Assembly (NCBI GenBank): GCA_029747015.1
Contig: JAKOGI010000002.1
Span: 1,717,001 to 1,781,000 of the forward strand
Direction of reading: 5' to 3'
DNA from: Carnegiea gigantea
Lineage: Eukaryota; Streptophyta; Magnoliopsida; Caryophyllales; Cactaceae
DNA: 64,000 nucleotides
In this document: piece after piece, positions 49,501-62,791 of the stretch
Layout: every line of letters begins with the position of its first letter
Position numbering within the stretch: position 1 is the first letter of the stretch
Program-made: the position numbers and the translations under genes
Notes under the pieces: model-generated
What the model was told of the DNA's origin: nothing
Databases searched by the model: none
What the model saw: only the letters and a program-made list of their open reading frames with translations

Positions 49501-50840
49501 CTTTTTGGGTTGGGACTCCATTGAGCTGATACGAGCTGTTCTTATCATTATCATGATATAATTATTAATTTCACCATCATCTTTATTAGTAATGGTAAAG
49601 TTTTGATTATTATTCCACTGACAGTGCTGCTACTTCTGTACTTTGACATTTGGTTGGGTTTCAAAGAGATTGAATGCTGAGCCTCCCTTTCGTCTTCTAC
49701 TGAGGGCCTTTAATTGAATTGTTTGTTTGACTATGAATAGGGGGAAATGAAGGAGTTCTCGTCCTATGGCAGTTAGAGACAGGGAAGAAGAAGTTTCTAC
49801 CTCGAATTGGATCAACCCTTCTATATTTTGTGCAGTGTCCTGATCCTACCGTTTCTGCAGTAAGAACCTTTTTGAGATCTAGAAAATGCACATTGTGGTA
49901 GTGAATTGTGATAATGTTGTAGCTATGGGCGTGAATCCATGTGTTTTTAATTTTGCTATACTTTCCATTTTATGCTTCATTAAAAGAAGGTCCTTTAGAT
50001 ATCTTGTGCAGATAATCAAATTCATCTTCTGAAGATGTCTTCCTTAGAAATCTTGAAGTCCATTGCTGGAATTAAGGTCAGTAATTAATAAATTTGTTTC
50101 TTTTCTCCTGCATCGTTAGGCCTAACCAACCGCTTATGTGGCTGGTTGACATGAATGTTGTGTTTGAGTAGTTTATGTGTAGCTGTACATATGTGTACAT
50201 TTATGTACTTGGGTTTGAGTAGCATGAGCTTCACATGGTAGCAATTGTTGATGTAGTGTGCATAGGGCATTTTATTTCCACTTGCTGAGAATTGATTTGG
50301 ACATTCTGACCAATGTGAGCAATACAATCAGAGCATATGCATTCTACTTAGTGATTGGGTAAGCGAACCATACGATTACATGAAATACACACCCTTACCA
50401 ATTGAATTGCAGAAAGGATGCCTCTGTCAGAATCTAGATGTGAAAGCATCTACTGCATGTTGCATATCGTCAAAAGAGCAGAGACAATTTAGTGTGACAT
50501 TTTGCTGTAGTATACCGTGATCTAAAGCTGTAATGTCACCCTAATTTGACTCTTTCAGCTGCCTGAAAGTTGAGTGTTTTATGAATGGTCTGTTGTCAAA
50601 TATAAGCTGTCTTATATTTCTTCTGCAGGGCCAATAATTTTGCTTCACATTGAAATTCTAATGCATTACTGTGCAGCTCCCGTGTCCTTTTCCAGATATG
50701 TGGAGTGGCTTATCTAGTGGAATTTTCTTCGATCTTTCAGCTGGTGTGGTTGCTCTGCCGACTGAAAACTATCGCATCCAATTTTACAGCTTGTTGGATA
50801 ACCGTGAAATTTCGGAGGTGTGGCCCTGAAACTATCGCAT

Positions 50841-50898
<58 letters not shown>

Positions 50899-53800
50899 GC
50901 TGGGGGGTTTGTTTTGTTATTTATAAGTATGTTGAGTAGTCAACCTTTTTTTTTAAAGATAAACTTTTATTTGCTCGCTCTCTGTCTCACATCTTTTGAA
51001 ATTATCACTGCAGGTTCAAATCTGTGAAAGAAACTATCAACCAAGCCATGAGATAACGGTACATGCTTCTGTCCTTTTCTTTGCTCTATCATCTCAAAAT
51101 GCTGATGTTAACGAATCTTTGCAGTTTCTAGGGGACCTTCATTTGCTCGCTTTATTCTAGTATGATTCTCCTCGTTCTTATTTTGCTTTACTTGACTTTT
51201 CTAGTCCATTTATTAGGTTATTTAGAAGCGGAAAATGTCTCCTTTGATTACTTCAAAACAAGATAGGAACAACTTAGATGATCGTTGATGCCACTTTTGA
51301 TGTCAAAAATGGCTTAATGGGTGTTGAAAGCACATTCTTTTGGGCACATATGCGCGCGTACACACACGAACACGGACTCTGCGAGGGCTTCTGGGGAATA
51401 TTCTCACCAGTCTTTTTATATGACACCGTATATATGCAAAGGTCTGTACAAGGGTGGGTCCAAACCAAGTATTCAAAATGTGGTTTCGGTCACAATTGCG
51501 GTTTCGGTCGCGGTATAGAAAAATCGCTATAATGCAGCAATCATGTTTCATATTGCAGCGAAAACGCGATTCGGCCAACTCAAAAACTTTTCAGTTGTAG
51601 CCATTTCATGGTGGAACGGCCACATTTTGAGTCCATGGTCCAAACCCAATCCTTTTGTTCATGTTGCATGCTATATTTTTTGTGAGACATTTTCATGCAA
51701 GACTGGACCTATGTATAGCTCTTGCATATATAGGGTGTCTTAGACTTGTTTTTGATGTTCTTGTTACTTTCTGTGTTCAGGTAGCAGTAAGCATAGTGGC
51801 ACTTTCACATGATGGTTCCACGATGTGTACTGTTGAAACTAGACTCCCTGAAGATGGAATAGGAGGTCTTGTCTGCTTGAAGTTTTGGGCTTGCATGGCC
51901 CAGAAGAAGGAATTTGAACTTTCAACCGTAGTCTATGAACCTCACCGGTATTGTCCTTCTACTTGTAAATTAGCTTTTCTTAATTAACCCCCCTTTTATT
52001 TCGTCGGCTTACTTTCCCCATTTTAAATTGATTTCCCATAATAGTTAGCCGGATGACATTGTACAGTGCAAATCTACCTGGCAGTTAGAACCCAATTCCT
52101 TTATTACTTACTGCTTCTTGCATGAATTGTAGTTCTTTATCTCTGTGTTTTTGTCAGCCTTTCATCTGGAGGGAGTGTGATTATTGGAATTCAAGTCTAA
52201 TCAACTAGAACCATTTTCTTAACTAGTTTTGATTTGCAGGGCTAAAAGCAGGATTTGTATTGCCTTTTACACCACACTAGTCACTGGTCTGGGTGATTGT
52301 TACTAAAGGAATTTCATAAGTATTGCTTATGTTATTCTGTCATAGTTTCTTGCTTTAAAATTGAACTATGACAAGTTTGTTTTTATACAGTGTAGCTCCA
52401 TACACTGTTGCTCATGTAAGATTCCCCATTTTTCTATTTTGTTTAACTTGATCAATTGACCCCTCAGCTGTGGTATCAGCTAGTCATCTTCAGTGTTAGT
52501 GTACCCTATGCTGTATGTCTTACTTTTAGTGATGAGTTTTATCATTGGTCTATTTTTTTGCTCTTTTCGAAATTGGTGAACATCTAAAACTGTGATTTTC
52601 CTTCATTAACTGTGTACTGTGTATTTGACGCACTATCTTATGGGAGTTCCATCCAAATTTCCGTTATCAGCAAGACATTGAAACAGAGGGAGTGCTTGTA
52701 GGAATTTATGTTTTGTAACTAAGAAATATTGTCTGCTATTCTTGATCTGTTAGGGTCAGACTGCATGTGTTTTTGTCTTCCTAGATGTTACCCTGGTGTG
52801 GATCTATTCCGAGTGTGGAGCGGTTACTAGAAGATTCAATCATATATTTTTCATGCTGTTACTGTCAAGATTATTTAGGGGGAACTGTATGTGGTTTTAG
52901 CCATATTACCTGTTATTCTCTCCACTTCTGTATTTTTTCCCGACTCCCTGTTTTGTTCAGCTTCTTTTTCTGTTCCCTTCCATGCAATATAACTGATATA
53001 GCTGATGCGATTTGTTGATTTGTCTGCTGCGATAATTCTACTTTTGAACGTCCACAATTGGGCCATGGGTTTTCTGTAGAGATGTCCAAAAGGGCAGTTT
53101 AGCATGGGCGTGTCTTAGTCAAACTGGGAACAGGGCCATATTCCTGCTGTCCTGGCTCACTGGAATGAATGAGCTGAGCTGGATTGACGGGTTAGTGCCT
53201 TGGTTTGGCCTCAAGTCTGCCAGGTCAATGAAAATAAAGTGCTCGGACTGGTCTGACTTGGTGGACAATTCTTGGCTGGTTCCAGGCTGAGCTAGCTTGG
53301 TAAAGTCTGCTTCCTTCTTTGGACTGAACGAAGCTGGGCATGGCCCCCTATGATGGGTGACTTGCTGGCCCAGCTGGCTTCTGACCACTGATTGCTCTAG
53401 ACCAATTTGGTATGAACATAGGTGGAAAAGATTGGTACTGCTGCATTTACAACCTATAATTTCCTAAGATATCCATATCCTGCTCTATAGGTACTGGCTA
53501 GAATTGTAATTCCTTCATTCGCGATAGAATCTTCTAGAATAGGGTTAGTTAGTTAGACTTGGCTTGTTTTCTTTTGTCTTGGATGCAAGCTTCTGGGGCT
53601 ATTTGTATTGACATTCTGACCTACGGCAAAGCTGGAATTAATTATCTTCCACTGGTTCTATTACTGCTGGAAATTTTATTGTTTAACATAAAACAATATG
53701 CAGGGATTCTGCGATTTCTGCAATAGCTTTTCACCCTGCTCGACAGATGGCTGTCAGTTCCTCTTATGGTGCTGATTTCAAGGTACTCAGTTAAACATAT

Positions 53801-56800
53801 CCTAATTCTGTTAAGATATTTCTCTGGAAGATCTTGTTTCTCTTAATTTTTTTTTCCCTGCCTTGCAGATTTGGGTCCGGAATGATGTACCTCAGGGTAA
53901 AGAGCATGGTCATAAATACTCTAGCTGGGTCTGCCACTCTGTTGGTTCATATAAGTATGAATTCCTAACTTTTCGTCAAGAATGTCTTTGAAATTTTTCT
54001 TTTTTGGGGATGATGAAAGAAATATTTTAAATATGCACTTAACTGAGAATTGTACTGGTGTTTGGTCTGATTAGGCTGAAGAAAGCTTGTTTCAACTTTC
54101 AAATGATGGCTGGAAATATATGAAGATCTTGCCATCTTGATAATGTTGTAGGATGTTGCTCTGTTTGTCGATGTCTCAGAAAAATGTAGTTATATAATTT
54201 TATAGTTTCTCACTATATTTTCTATTTGTTTGTTCGTGGTCATCATTAATTTGTACTGTCAGTTTTTCTCTTTGTTTGTTGGTGTCACCGCTGCTACTTG
54301 TTTGCACCCCCTTTTCGCATGGGAAATTTTTCTTCATATATTCATGTGCTTCTATCTTATCATCATTCTTCTTACCATTTCCATATTTTTGTAGGAAGAA
54401 ACCCATGACTGCTGCTGCATTTTCTGCTGATGGGTCTGTCTTAGCTGTAGCTGCTGAAACTTTGATCACATTGTGGGATCCGGATAGGAATTATCTTGTT
54501 GCAGTCATAGGGGAAACTTACACGGTAATCTGAGCTCAATAAAGTTACATGCAGCTATTTTGACCGCTGTTTTAGAGTTCTTGTTTAATTCCCTGCCTTT
54601 TTTCCCTTTGGGGGGAGGGAGATATGTGATGTGAGAGGCAGGAATTGTGCGAAGATGAGGTCGGGGACTCGGGTGTATGCTTGGAATGCTTAAATTTTTT
54701 CAAAATCTTACTCTTTATAGTTGTTTAAGCAGTTGCAACTTGATTGTTGATGGATATTATTTCATGACGGGGTTCTCGGACAGATTTGTGATACTTGACG
54801 TGGATACTCTTTTGCGATTTTATCAGGAGTTTTCGTCATGTTGCAGTGTTGTGATTTATTTGTTTGTTTTTGTATATTTATTTATTTATTTTTGTCAACA
54901 TACTATTGTGACATTCTTGCACGCTGAGCTTTAGTGTGGCTGAACTCTGACAAAGGACGTCGTGCTTGTAATTAGAAAAATTGTTTTCAGGGAAGGATGG
55001 CCAGAAAATGAATAAACGTTAGTACCGGGGACTCGGAGAGATGTAGATATTTCTGTCAGGATATTCTTTAATACAAAATGGTGTTTTTGGGAATCAGATT
55101 GTCAAAGTCAAGCTGTCAAGGTCATATTTGATGAAACTGTATAATGTCTATGATTTTTTTCTCCTCTTTTGCAGTTACGTGTATTTCTATCCCTTTTAGG
55201 TTTCTACTTTCTAGCAGTGCTGTTAGCTGCTTTTCAGTTTTGGTTTTTTTCCCACCTCTTTATTTACTTTAAATTTTAAAGAAAATAAGAATGGGAAGGA
55301 AGCTGTCTCTATGCTTGCTAGGGTAAAGCTGTATACATCTAGATCTCCACAAATCCTTCTCTGCAGATTCTATTAGGGTTTTTGTGTTGTTTATGTTTTC
55401 ATAGTTGTATTTTTCTGTTTAATTTTTTGTTATCTGGTTAACTGGATTGATTCTACCACATTATTGCCATAGTTTTGTCCCTGGATTTCTGGTGTCTATT
55501 AAGTTTGGTATTAAATTTACTTCTCACAAAGTATTTTTGCACTCACATTTTTCCTGTATTTTGTGCAGCCTATTGTGAGCCTTTCTTTTGTTGGAAAATC
55601 AGAGTATATTGTATCCACATCACATGGTTCAAGGCCCCAATTATCCCTCTGGTGTATATCAAAGCTGTACAATACATGGTCTTACAACCTTTTCATTGAA
55701 GGTTTGTATCTGTTTTCCTGAATTGTGACTTTGAGAGTTTTTCCAACTGTTAAAATTATTTAGCTCAGCGGCGTTTTCTTGAAAAAGGCAGTTGATACTG
55801 GCTGCGCTTGACTTTGTTTATGTTGTTCTCAATGATTAGAACAATCACCATCTGTATGAAACATTCCATTAATGCACAACTATATCCAGACAGCCTTAGT
55901 TTAGTTGTTCTGCAGGTAACTACTCATGGCCTGAAGTGCTTAGTCTGTCGGCCTAATTCAAGCTTATAACATATCTTAGATACTTGGGATCAAATATACC
56001 AGAACATTATTCTGTTCTCTCCCATGCAGATGGCGATTCGAGGTTTTTGCTCTGATAATGTCTGAGACTGTGAATTGAAGTCCACGGAAGTGGGAGTGTG
56101 GGAGCAGAGGTGGCTTTATGATATGCTGTCTGTAGTGTTTATTACTTTAAGAATGAAAGGCACATGCTCCCTGATAAATTTAAAGTTATCCCCAGCCCCC
56201 CTTCTGGAAATTAAGATTGAAGGTAGATCAATTTATATATGTACTAGTTAGATTCCTCCACTCTGTTTCATTGCAACCAACCCTGGGCTTGCTGCAACTG
56301 CGGTTGTGATGTTTTGCTATTGCTGTTAGTTGGCAGATTGTTGAAGCTAGTTCCCTGAATACCTATCCCATAAGTTGAGGGCCTTTGGATGTTGTGGAGA
56401 AGCTAGGAAAGGTGAAGGGAACAGCCTAAATTAGTGGCATGGCTTGTCAATACTAATTATAGTAGTGGAATGCTAGACATACTAGCGGGTGAAGGACGTT
56501 TTAATGCCTTTCATAGAATCAAATTAGGCATGTCATAAAAGGACATCCTAAGCCAATAGTTTGGGAACATCAACTTCTCAAGAGATCTCAGTTAAGGTGT
56601 CATTAGAGTAACCGTTGGTTCCGAGTCGATTACAAGTTGGAAACTCTCCAAGACCTCACATATTGTGACTCAATAAGATGAATAATTATTATCTGGTATA
56701 CTAGTGCTTAAAGTGAGATAGAATGATATATTTTTTTAAAACGTAGTAAGTTACGATGAAAGTTTAATTAGAAACACTCACAGGCTAAGTTGAGCATAAA

Positions 56801-59800
56801 TATATGTGAAAGTATGCCTGCATGTGAGCAACCCTAGCTTGATAGTATTACAATAAGCAAGGTCCTTTAAACCTAAAGGTATTGAAACTGTGATGATTTT
56901 GTTATTGGTACTATTACTCAGGCTGCTTGCGTGGAGATGCAAAAATAAAAATGAAGGTGAGGTGGTGATATAGATGCTTAAAACTAAGGCGAGAGGCGCA
57001 CTCACTGAGGCGCATAGGGTCACAAAGTGCAAGGTGCGAGGCGAAGGCGCACACATCATGGATGCGAGGCACACTTCTGTGCAAAATTTTTTTAAAAGTC
57101 TTTCACATTTCGCAAATCAGATTTTGCACAAACAAGTTAGATAAATGCGTTAAAAAAGTGGTTAGACATCAATATAACTATTGACTACTAACATCGCAAA
57201 TAACCTTAAGATGTGTTATCTTATCATCGTAGTTCCCCAATGCACACACTTATGGTAAAAGGATCACTCACCTTTTAGTTGCCAAGAAAAGAAAAGAAGG
57301 AAAAAGTTTAAGGCAAAGAACAAAAAGGGGGAAGAAAGAGCCTTGCATCCTTGAGGCGCACCTCGTCCCCTCTGCGGTGCTGACGTGGTAGCCTCATGCT
57401 AAGGCACGCCTCAAGCGGGCTTTTTAAAACTAAGTATAATTGTGTGGATTGTTTAGTTAATACGCAACAGTCATGTGCAGCCGCCCCAGTTAGGCGGGGT
57501 TATAAGAGAATAATTATAACCTTATGCAAGTAATAGTCGCATCGCAGAGTGTGTTGTCGGCGATGAAACTGGGACCTTCATTTTCTCTGCGCCTAATGAT
57601 CAAGTTGATGTGATGAAGCCTGGTGCAACTGTAGGATTCTGCTGAGTGCAAAGATTGACATGTTCAATGGAACAATGAGACTTGCAGTTGACAAAGGGGG
57701 ATGCATTGAGGTTACTGAGCCTGCCAGTTTTACAGTGAAAGAGGGCAACAATCTCTGCTTGGTTGAATATGAGCTTATCAATGTCATGGAAGAAGGATCG
57801 TGAAGAAATTATAACCTCAAGCAAGTAAAATATTGTTGGGGGTAGTCAATGCAAGCTGTTACAATTCTCCACTCACTAATAATGTTATGGTGAGTAGTCA
57901 GTCAGTCGAAATCTAAGATCATATAACCCAAAAAGTCAAAAAACATAACATGTGCCCCTTCCCTCCAGTAACTGCACCAGTCTTGGTGGGGAGGGTGGTG
58001 AGGGCTTGCTGGCATACCTTAAGTGGATCTGTATTTGGGAAGGAAATAGCCAAATCGAATGCCCCACAGCTGTTTGTGTTGTACTTGTGTTTGTAGAAAT
58101 GTGCTGCAGCTTAATAATGTGTTGATTTATGAATTTACATAGGATGATTCCTTTTAGGGATTGTTACTAAAATGATAATTATGCTGTGTGATTTCTATTG
58201 TTGGTCTGGGGTAATAAATGTCTTTGTTCCACAATAGCGGATGTAATCTCATGTTTAAATAACACCTAACTAGTGGACTCCCCTGTTTAGTGGGATATTT
58301 GTACTGAACTCCAGGCAGATGCAACATTGCATCAAATGTAGGGCTTGTTTATTACTGCTTTAAATGGAAGGGAGCAGGCATCCACTGTGTTGTGTTTTGC
58401 CATCTTCTGACAACGACTTTGTCCTTTTTTCCTCTTTGCTTATGATTGGTCTTGCAGCTGTTGCTTGTGCGGATGATGCTTCATCTTTTGCCGTTCTTGC
58501 TTGCTTTCCGGTGCCACCTGATTCTGTTGAATCACAAAAAACATCCCATTTTCTAAGTCATGGGATAATCTTATTATTTGATGTCAATAGTCCAGTTCCT
58601 GCTGCCACATGGTTGGTGAAGAAGGTACTATTTTTTCTCTGCACTGTCATCATATAATATCATTAGTATGCCAAATGATGCATTTGTTTGTCGGGAATGT
58701 CTTTCGTGTTGATTTTGTTCACTCAAGAATGATTAAAAAAATTTCTGGGTTGGACTCTTTTGGTTAATCGAGCGATACTGTCCCTAAACACTTGTTAAGT
58801 AATTGATCTTTAGGGAAGGCAAGTTACATGACCAAATACAATTACATATAATCTTGTTTTTCGGCCGAGGGGGAGGGGGAGGGGCTTGTATGCTGAGGCA
58901 AGCTCCGGTATTATGCAGTTGGCGGTTCACACTCAATGTGGGTGTGGATTCGATACTTTACTATGGCTGAAGGTATGAAACTGTCCCTCCAAGTTGGAGG
59001 GACGGTTTCATGTCATCTTTTGGTGTATTTGGAGAGAGAGAAACAGAAGAGTTTTTGAAAGCACAGAAACTCCTCTTCAGCGTTTGAAAGAGAATTTCAT
59101 CAAGACTCTCACTTTTGGAAGAATGGGAAGCTTAGCTCTTCCTCTATTGATATGGTTGATTGTGTGGATAGTTTATATTTAGGATGTATATAGCTTTTTG
59201 TATGATGCTTACTGTGCAGTTGAGCTTCTAATCTTTTTATATTAATATATTGCCTTTTCCTTATCCAAAAAAACAAAAGAAACTGTCCCTCCAAGTTGAG
59301 GATTGCTTTGCAAGTGAATGACCTGACTCTCGTAGAAACTATGGCTTTTCATGTAAGTGTAGGATAATGACCGGTATCATGTTGGAAAACCGAACAGTAC
59401 TTCCATGTGAAGCATGCATTGTCTTCTCAAGTCTCTATAGGGTTAAATTTCACCGTTGCAAGGATTAGTCACTGTGGGAGACATATTTGAAATACTAACT
59501 TCTCCAGATAGAGGCTAAATACTGTTGTACCTCATCAAAATCGGCCACCTGAGTATACTGTGGCAGTTGTCAAGCAGAGTACGAGCGAACTAGCTGCTGA
59601 AGTATTCTGGATTTTGACTGGAAGGAAAATAGATGAGAAAGTAAAGGGGGTTGGGTGAGTAGGATGAACAAGTTACTGGCTTCTGCATTGTCTCTGAATT
59701 TAAGAGCCGTCTTGTCAACTTATTTGATAGATTACCCGAATATGACTTGTATGGCTTCTTTTCCGTTTGTCCCCCCTCTCCTCCTCTGCACCCTGGGGGG

Positions 59801-60949
59801 GTTAGGTTGTTTCATTGGTTTCTAATTCTATATGATGTTGACTGAGGCTTTGTAATAGGCGAAGGGTGGAGGGCTATCATTTCTCGCAGCCAACCAGTTG
59901 TCTTCATTGAAGGAGAAGAATTCAGCTGCAGGACTACCTAGTACTTTGCTTGTGTATGTCAATGGTGATCATGAGTATGTCTTATTTGACCCCTACAGCA
60001 AAGAACAGCAAGAATTCACTGTGAGCCACAAAAGGGATGAAGCACAGTTAGAGGAAACAGGTAATGATAAATTGTGCAACCAAGGCATTTATTGAATATC
60101 ATCGTGTCATTTTCATGATAAACTGTGCAACCAACACTTGTATGATGATGATTTTAATAAATATTATGTTGTATTTTTATAAAAGGGAAATAGACACTTC
60201 CGTTTGTTTGCAGAAGCTGAGCCGAAAATTGTGGTTGTGCTTATTGGTGAATTTGGCAGTTAGGACCCCCCCCCAAAAAAAAAGAAATGATGCCGAATTG
60301 CCGTCTATTCTGCTTAGAAATATGAAAGTAAACATCTCTGGAGAAGGTTTTGAACTATATCGAGGAAGGGAAATATAGAGCTTGGAACTTGTCAGGAGAT
60401 GGAGCCCTCATGCGAGGCTTCAGCTGGAAATAATAGCCATTGATAAATATCATGAACACCAAGATGTATTTTCTTTTCTTTTGTTTTTTTTTTTTGGGGG
60501 GGGGGTCGGGGAGGCGCATGATTGTATGAAAAGGTTTTTTTTTTTTTTTTCCCTATTCTTAAATCTTAATCACTTTTGTTGATGCCACACCGACTGTTAC
60601 TGGAAGACTAGTCAGGGGATTGGAATGCGTTTAGTGTGCATTTGAAGAATCCTACATTCCTTTGCGAGTGAACACTTAACTGTTATAATTTTTGCACTTC
60701 TCTTATTTTTCTGAAGACCTGGCTGAGAAATTCAATCTCTCTATTGCAGGAAGATTGGGTTATACCTCAATTTATGGGGAGCTACCAGAGTTCAATCCCC
60801 AGAAAACTTCACGGGCTGCCATCGTACCTGCTCAACGGCCTTGGGAGACTATTTTTAATGGTCCATCTCATGCTCTTCCGCCACTTACAAAGTTATGTTC
60901 AGCATTCTTGGAATCACTACTTGAAAAGAGAACCACTGCCTCTGGTTGA
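43538..60949 (+). CDS. WDR75: WDR75 / UTP17 homologue, WD40 protein of the small-subunit processome
   Basis: Nucleolar protein; in yeast and animals the family (NAN1/UTP17, WDR75) belongs to the t-UTP complex for rRNA transcription and early 18S processing. Exons: 43538-43657, 43759-43935, 45841-46017, 48396-48801, 49741-49859, 49999-50076, 50677-50817, 51014-51058, 51781-51947, 53704-53782, 53869-53954, 54395-54524, 55569-55701, 58458-58624, 59859-60060, 60750-60949 (TGA). The total of 2427 nt gives 808 residues, usual for the plant family. All junctions are GT-AG and in phase. WD-type repeats include [62 protein letters not shown] and [11 protein letters not shown], in two propellers. The C-terminus ([19 protein letters not shown]) is the conserved tail. 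Introns carry several retroposed insertions. Confidence 0.95.
45550..45665 (+). mobile_element. 78-bp LINE 3' tail with 19-bp target duplication
   Basis: Near-perfect 19-bp repeats (one mismatch) at 45550-45568 and 45647-45665, beginning AAGGAGGTCTGTTT. The 78 bases between (45569-45646) end GATTACTCATCAAAA, like plant L1 3' ends, and have no coding region. It is an extremely 5'-truncated LINE in WDR75 intron 2. Confidence 0.7.
46662..48191 (-). mobile_element. 5'-truncated L1-type LINE in WDR75 intron 3
   Basis: The longest frame, 47332-48054 (minus), encodes the C-terminal reverse transcriptase part ([46 protein letters not shown]). A zinc-binding piece ([18 protein letters not shown]) follows at 46930-47139 in another frame. 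A 19-bp target duplication (ACTCATGTCTTTCTTGCTT) is at 46643-46661 and 48192-48210. The poly(A) tail, seen as T, is at 46661-46674. It is closely related to the LINE at 34049-35674. Antisense to the host gene. Confidence 0.92.
50845..50894. repeat. (CT)25 microsatellite in WDR75 intron 7
   Basis: About 25 uninterrupted CT units starting 28 bases after the exon 7 donor. Confidence 0.95.
56988..57434. repeat. GC-rich unclassified dispersed repeat, copy 2
   Basis: Dense GAGGCGCA, GCGAGG and GCACGCCTC motifs at both ends of a more AT-rich middle. TTAAAACTAAG occurs at 56988-56998 and again at 57424-57434. The ends show weak inverted similarity (GCGAGAGGCGC on the left, GCTTGAGGCGT as reverse complement on the right). 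Copy 1 is at 66-228. It lies in WDR75 intron 13. Confidence 0.5.
57544..57806 (+). pseudogene. Retroposed OB-fold protein pseudogene fragment
   Basis: The plus strand reads [17 protein letters not shown], then [17 protein letters not shown]. After a small insertion/frameshift near 57634-57645 it continues in another frame as [16 protein letters not shown] and [19 protein letters not shown] to a TGA at 57800-57802. This matches the plant single OB-fold (At4g28440-type) nucleic-acid-binding family, C-terminal part. It has no introns, and is bracketed by 22-bp near-identical repeats (57522-57543 and 57807-57828). It is 5' truncated, has no obvious poly(A) tail, and sits in WDR75 intron 13 in the sense direction. 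Confidence 0.8.
58997..59278 (+). mobile_element. 5'-truncated L1-type LINE, 3' tail
   Basis: Encodes only the C-terminal tail of a LINE polyprotein ([15 protein letters not shown], then [17 protein letters not shown]). It ends CCTTATCCAAAAAAAC. A 20-bp target duplication beginning GAAACTGTCCCTCC lies at 58977-58996 and 59279-59298. In WDR75 intron 14, same orientation as the gene. Confidence 0.9.
60266..60283. repeat. Composite homopolymer C9-A9
   Basis: Nine C followed by nine A in the last WDR75 intron. Confidence 0.85.
60484..60505. repeat. Composite homopolymer T12-G10
   Basis: Twelve T followed by ten G, 245 bases before the last WDR75 exon. Confidence 0.85.
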
Positions 60950-62791
60950 TTTCTGATTAATGTCCTGGAGATGCTATTGACAACTGAATGCGGAAGTTGC
61001 ATGTCATTCTGTGTGTTGTGTATATTATCTGTGAAACACTACATTGGAGTGCCAGGTCGAGAAGAGAAGCACCAACTATGTTCTTGAATTGGATATCGTA
61101 GGCATTTCCACTGAGCTGAGTTTGAAGAGTCCGGTGTGGAACTTGCCATGATTATGTTATTCTTGCCACAGAATTCATTCATGAAAATCATGCATTGGTG
61201 AGATGAGCAGAAGGCGAAAGGACATTTGGCAGTCATTACTTATAAAGGCAGCATGTGATTGCTAAAACTGTCCTTGCGTCTGCATTTATTCTGCGTGTGA
61301 GCCAAAACCCAGCTTATGCTGTGTCGTGTAATTTATCAATTTTGAGACACATGATATTGTAGGCTTTAGTAAATTTTGCAGTGCTGCTTAGTGAAATCTA
61401 ATATAAATTTTGTATTGCTAAGTGAAATGCATTGTACGGTGCATTTTATGCTAATCAATGACATGGGCATTTATTGTTTTTATTGCTGTTATTTTTATTG
61501 TTGTTAATTGGGAGTTATTATGTTGCAATTATTCAAGCTGTTCCATCATCGGGAGAAAGTACCTTGGAGTGCTTTGTGTGTGTGTTTTTTTTTTTAAAAA
61601 AAAAAAAATCGTTCAAGCTACGCTCAGCTTGGTCAGTTATTGTTGACGGATAAACTCCAAAGTCAAAACGACGTCCAGGGGGGAATTGGCTTCGTACGCT
61701 TTCAGAACGTGGGCTCAAGTGCAAATGCAACAATGACTATAGTTTATTATGAAATCCTTTTTAATCAGATGGGGGGGAAAACATGTTTAGCCACAGCTCG
61801 TATTCAATCCTACTCCTTTTTCAGTCTTGGACTTTGCGTCTTAATTTTGTGACTGTTTTAGGAGCTAGGAACCATTTGGTCCATTTCCATACGGAACGGA
61901 TTGCTGGATAACAAAGGAAAGTGTTCTGCTTTTAGGAATTGGAAGTGAGGCCCATATGCCTTTTGAGCAGACATATGAGTTGGACAGTGGAATTGAGATA
62001 TGCAAGCACCAAGCTGTCTTTCTCTGGGTTCTTTAGAAGCCTGAAAGATCGGGAGTTCAGACATTCTGCCGGATGGCTTTCTGGATCAAACTTGCACGCA
62101 GGACAAGAGATGGCACTTGAACAAATTTATAGAAATCGCCCCTTGACAAACCGAGCTGTCATACAACTCCAAGTGAGGTTCTAAACAAAAACAATTGGCA
62201 TGATGAAGGGAGTGACTCATTAGCTTATAAACATGCTTAAATTTTCTTAAATTGTCAACGTAGGACAACTGCACTTTTATATGTCCAACCTGGCTCTTGG
62301 TAGGCCCCCACAATCAGAGATCCTTTCTCATCCATCAATTGGTGGGTACCTGCTTCACTGTGCGTGAGGTTCCATAACTGAGAGGCTTCCCTCAGGGCAC
62401 CCTCTAATTACAAAACCTAACGGCCAAGGTACTAGGGGAAAATGAAACGGCCTTTGAGGTGCAAACTGAAGAGGATTGTGTTTCTCACAAAGAGAGAGTA
62501 GCCAAAGCCGTACGAACAGTAATGGTTCAAAAAGTGGAGAAGAAATACAAATCCAAGCAGCTAGAACAAGGACCATTGTTGGCAACCAAAATCTTCATGA
62601 TAGCTACATCAACAGTTTCCTTACATTTTTGAAAAATTCCAAAAGTAGATGATATGCAATGACACCATCCCACCGTGGTAGAATATGGGAGAGTTAAGAT
62701 ATAAGCAGGCTTATCCCTGACATAACCCAGAAGAGTCAAATATGTGTCAGTAAAAATGACAAGTATTACATAGACAAGTCTTGTCAGCATA
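60950..62791. other. Intergenic region between convergent WDR75 and FBPase genes
   Basis: Contains the 3' untranslated regions of both genes and a T10-A13 tract near 61587-61609. No coding region or recognisable element is supported. Confidence 0.6.

Noticed and set aside
57593..57824. Two overlapping minus-strand open frames.
   Set aside because: They are shadows of the plus-strand OB-fold pseudogene.
60188..60255. A possible extra WDR75 exon ([16 protein letters not shown] then stop) after a TTTGCAG acceptor.
   Set aside because: The acceptor at 60750 joins in phase and gives the conserved GRLGY and C-terminal tail; the alternative would truncate the protein.
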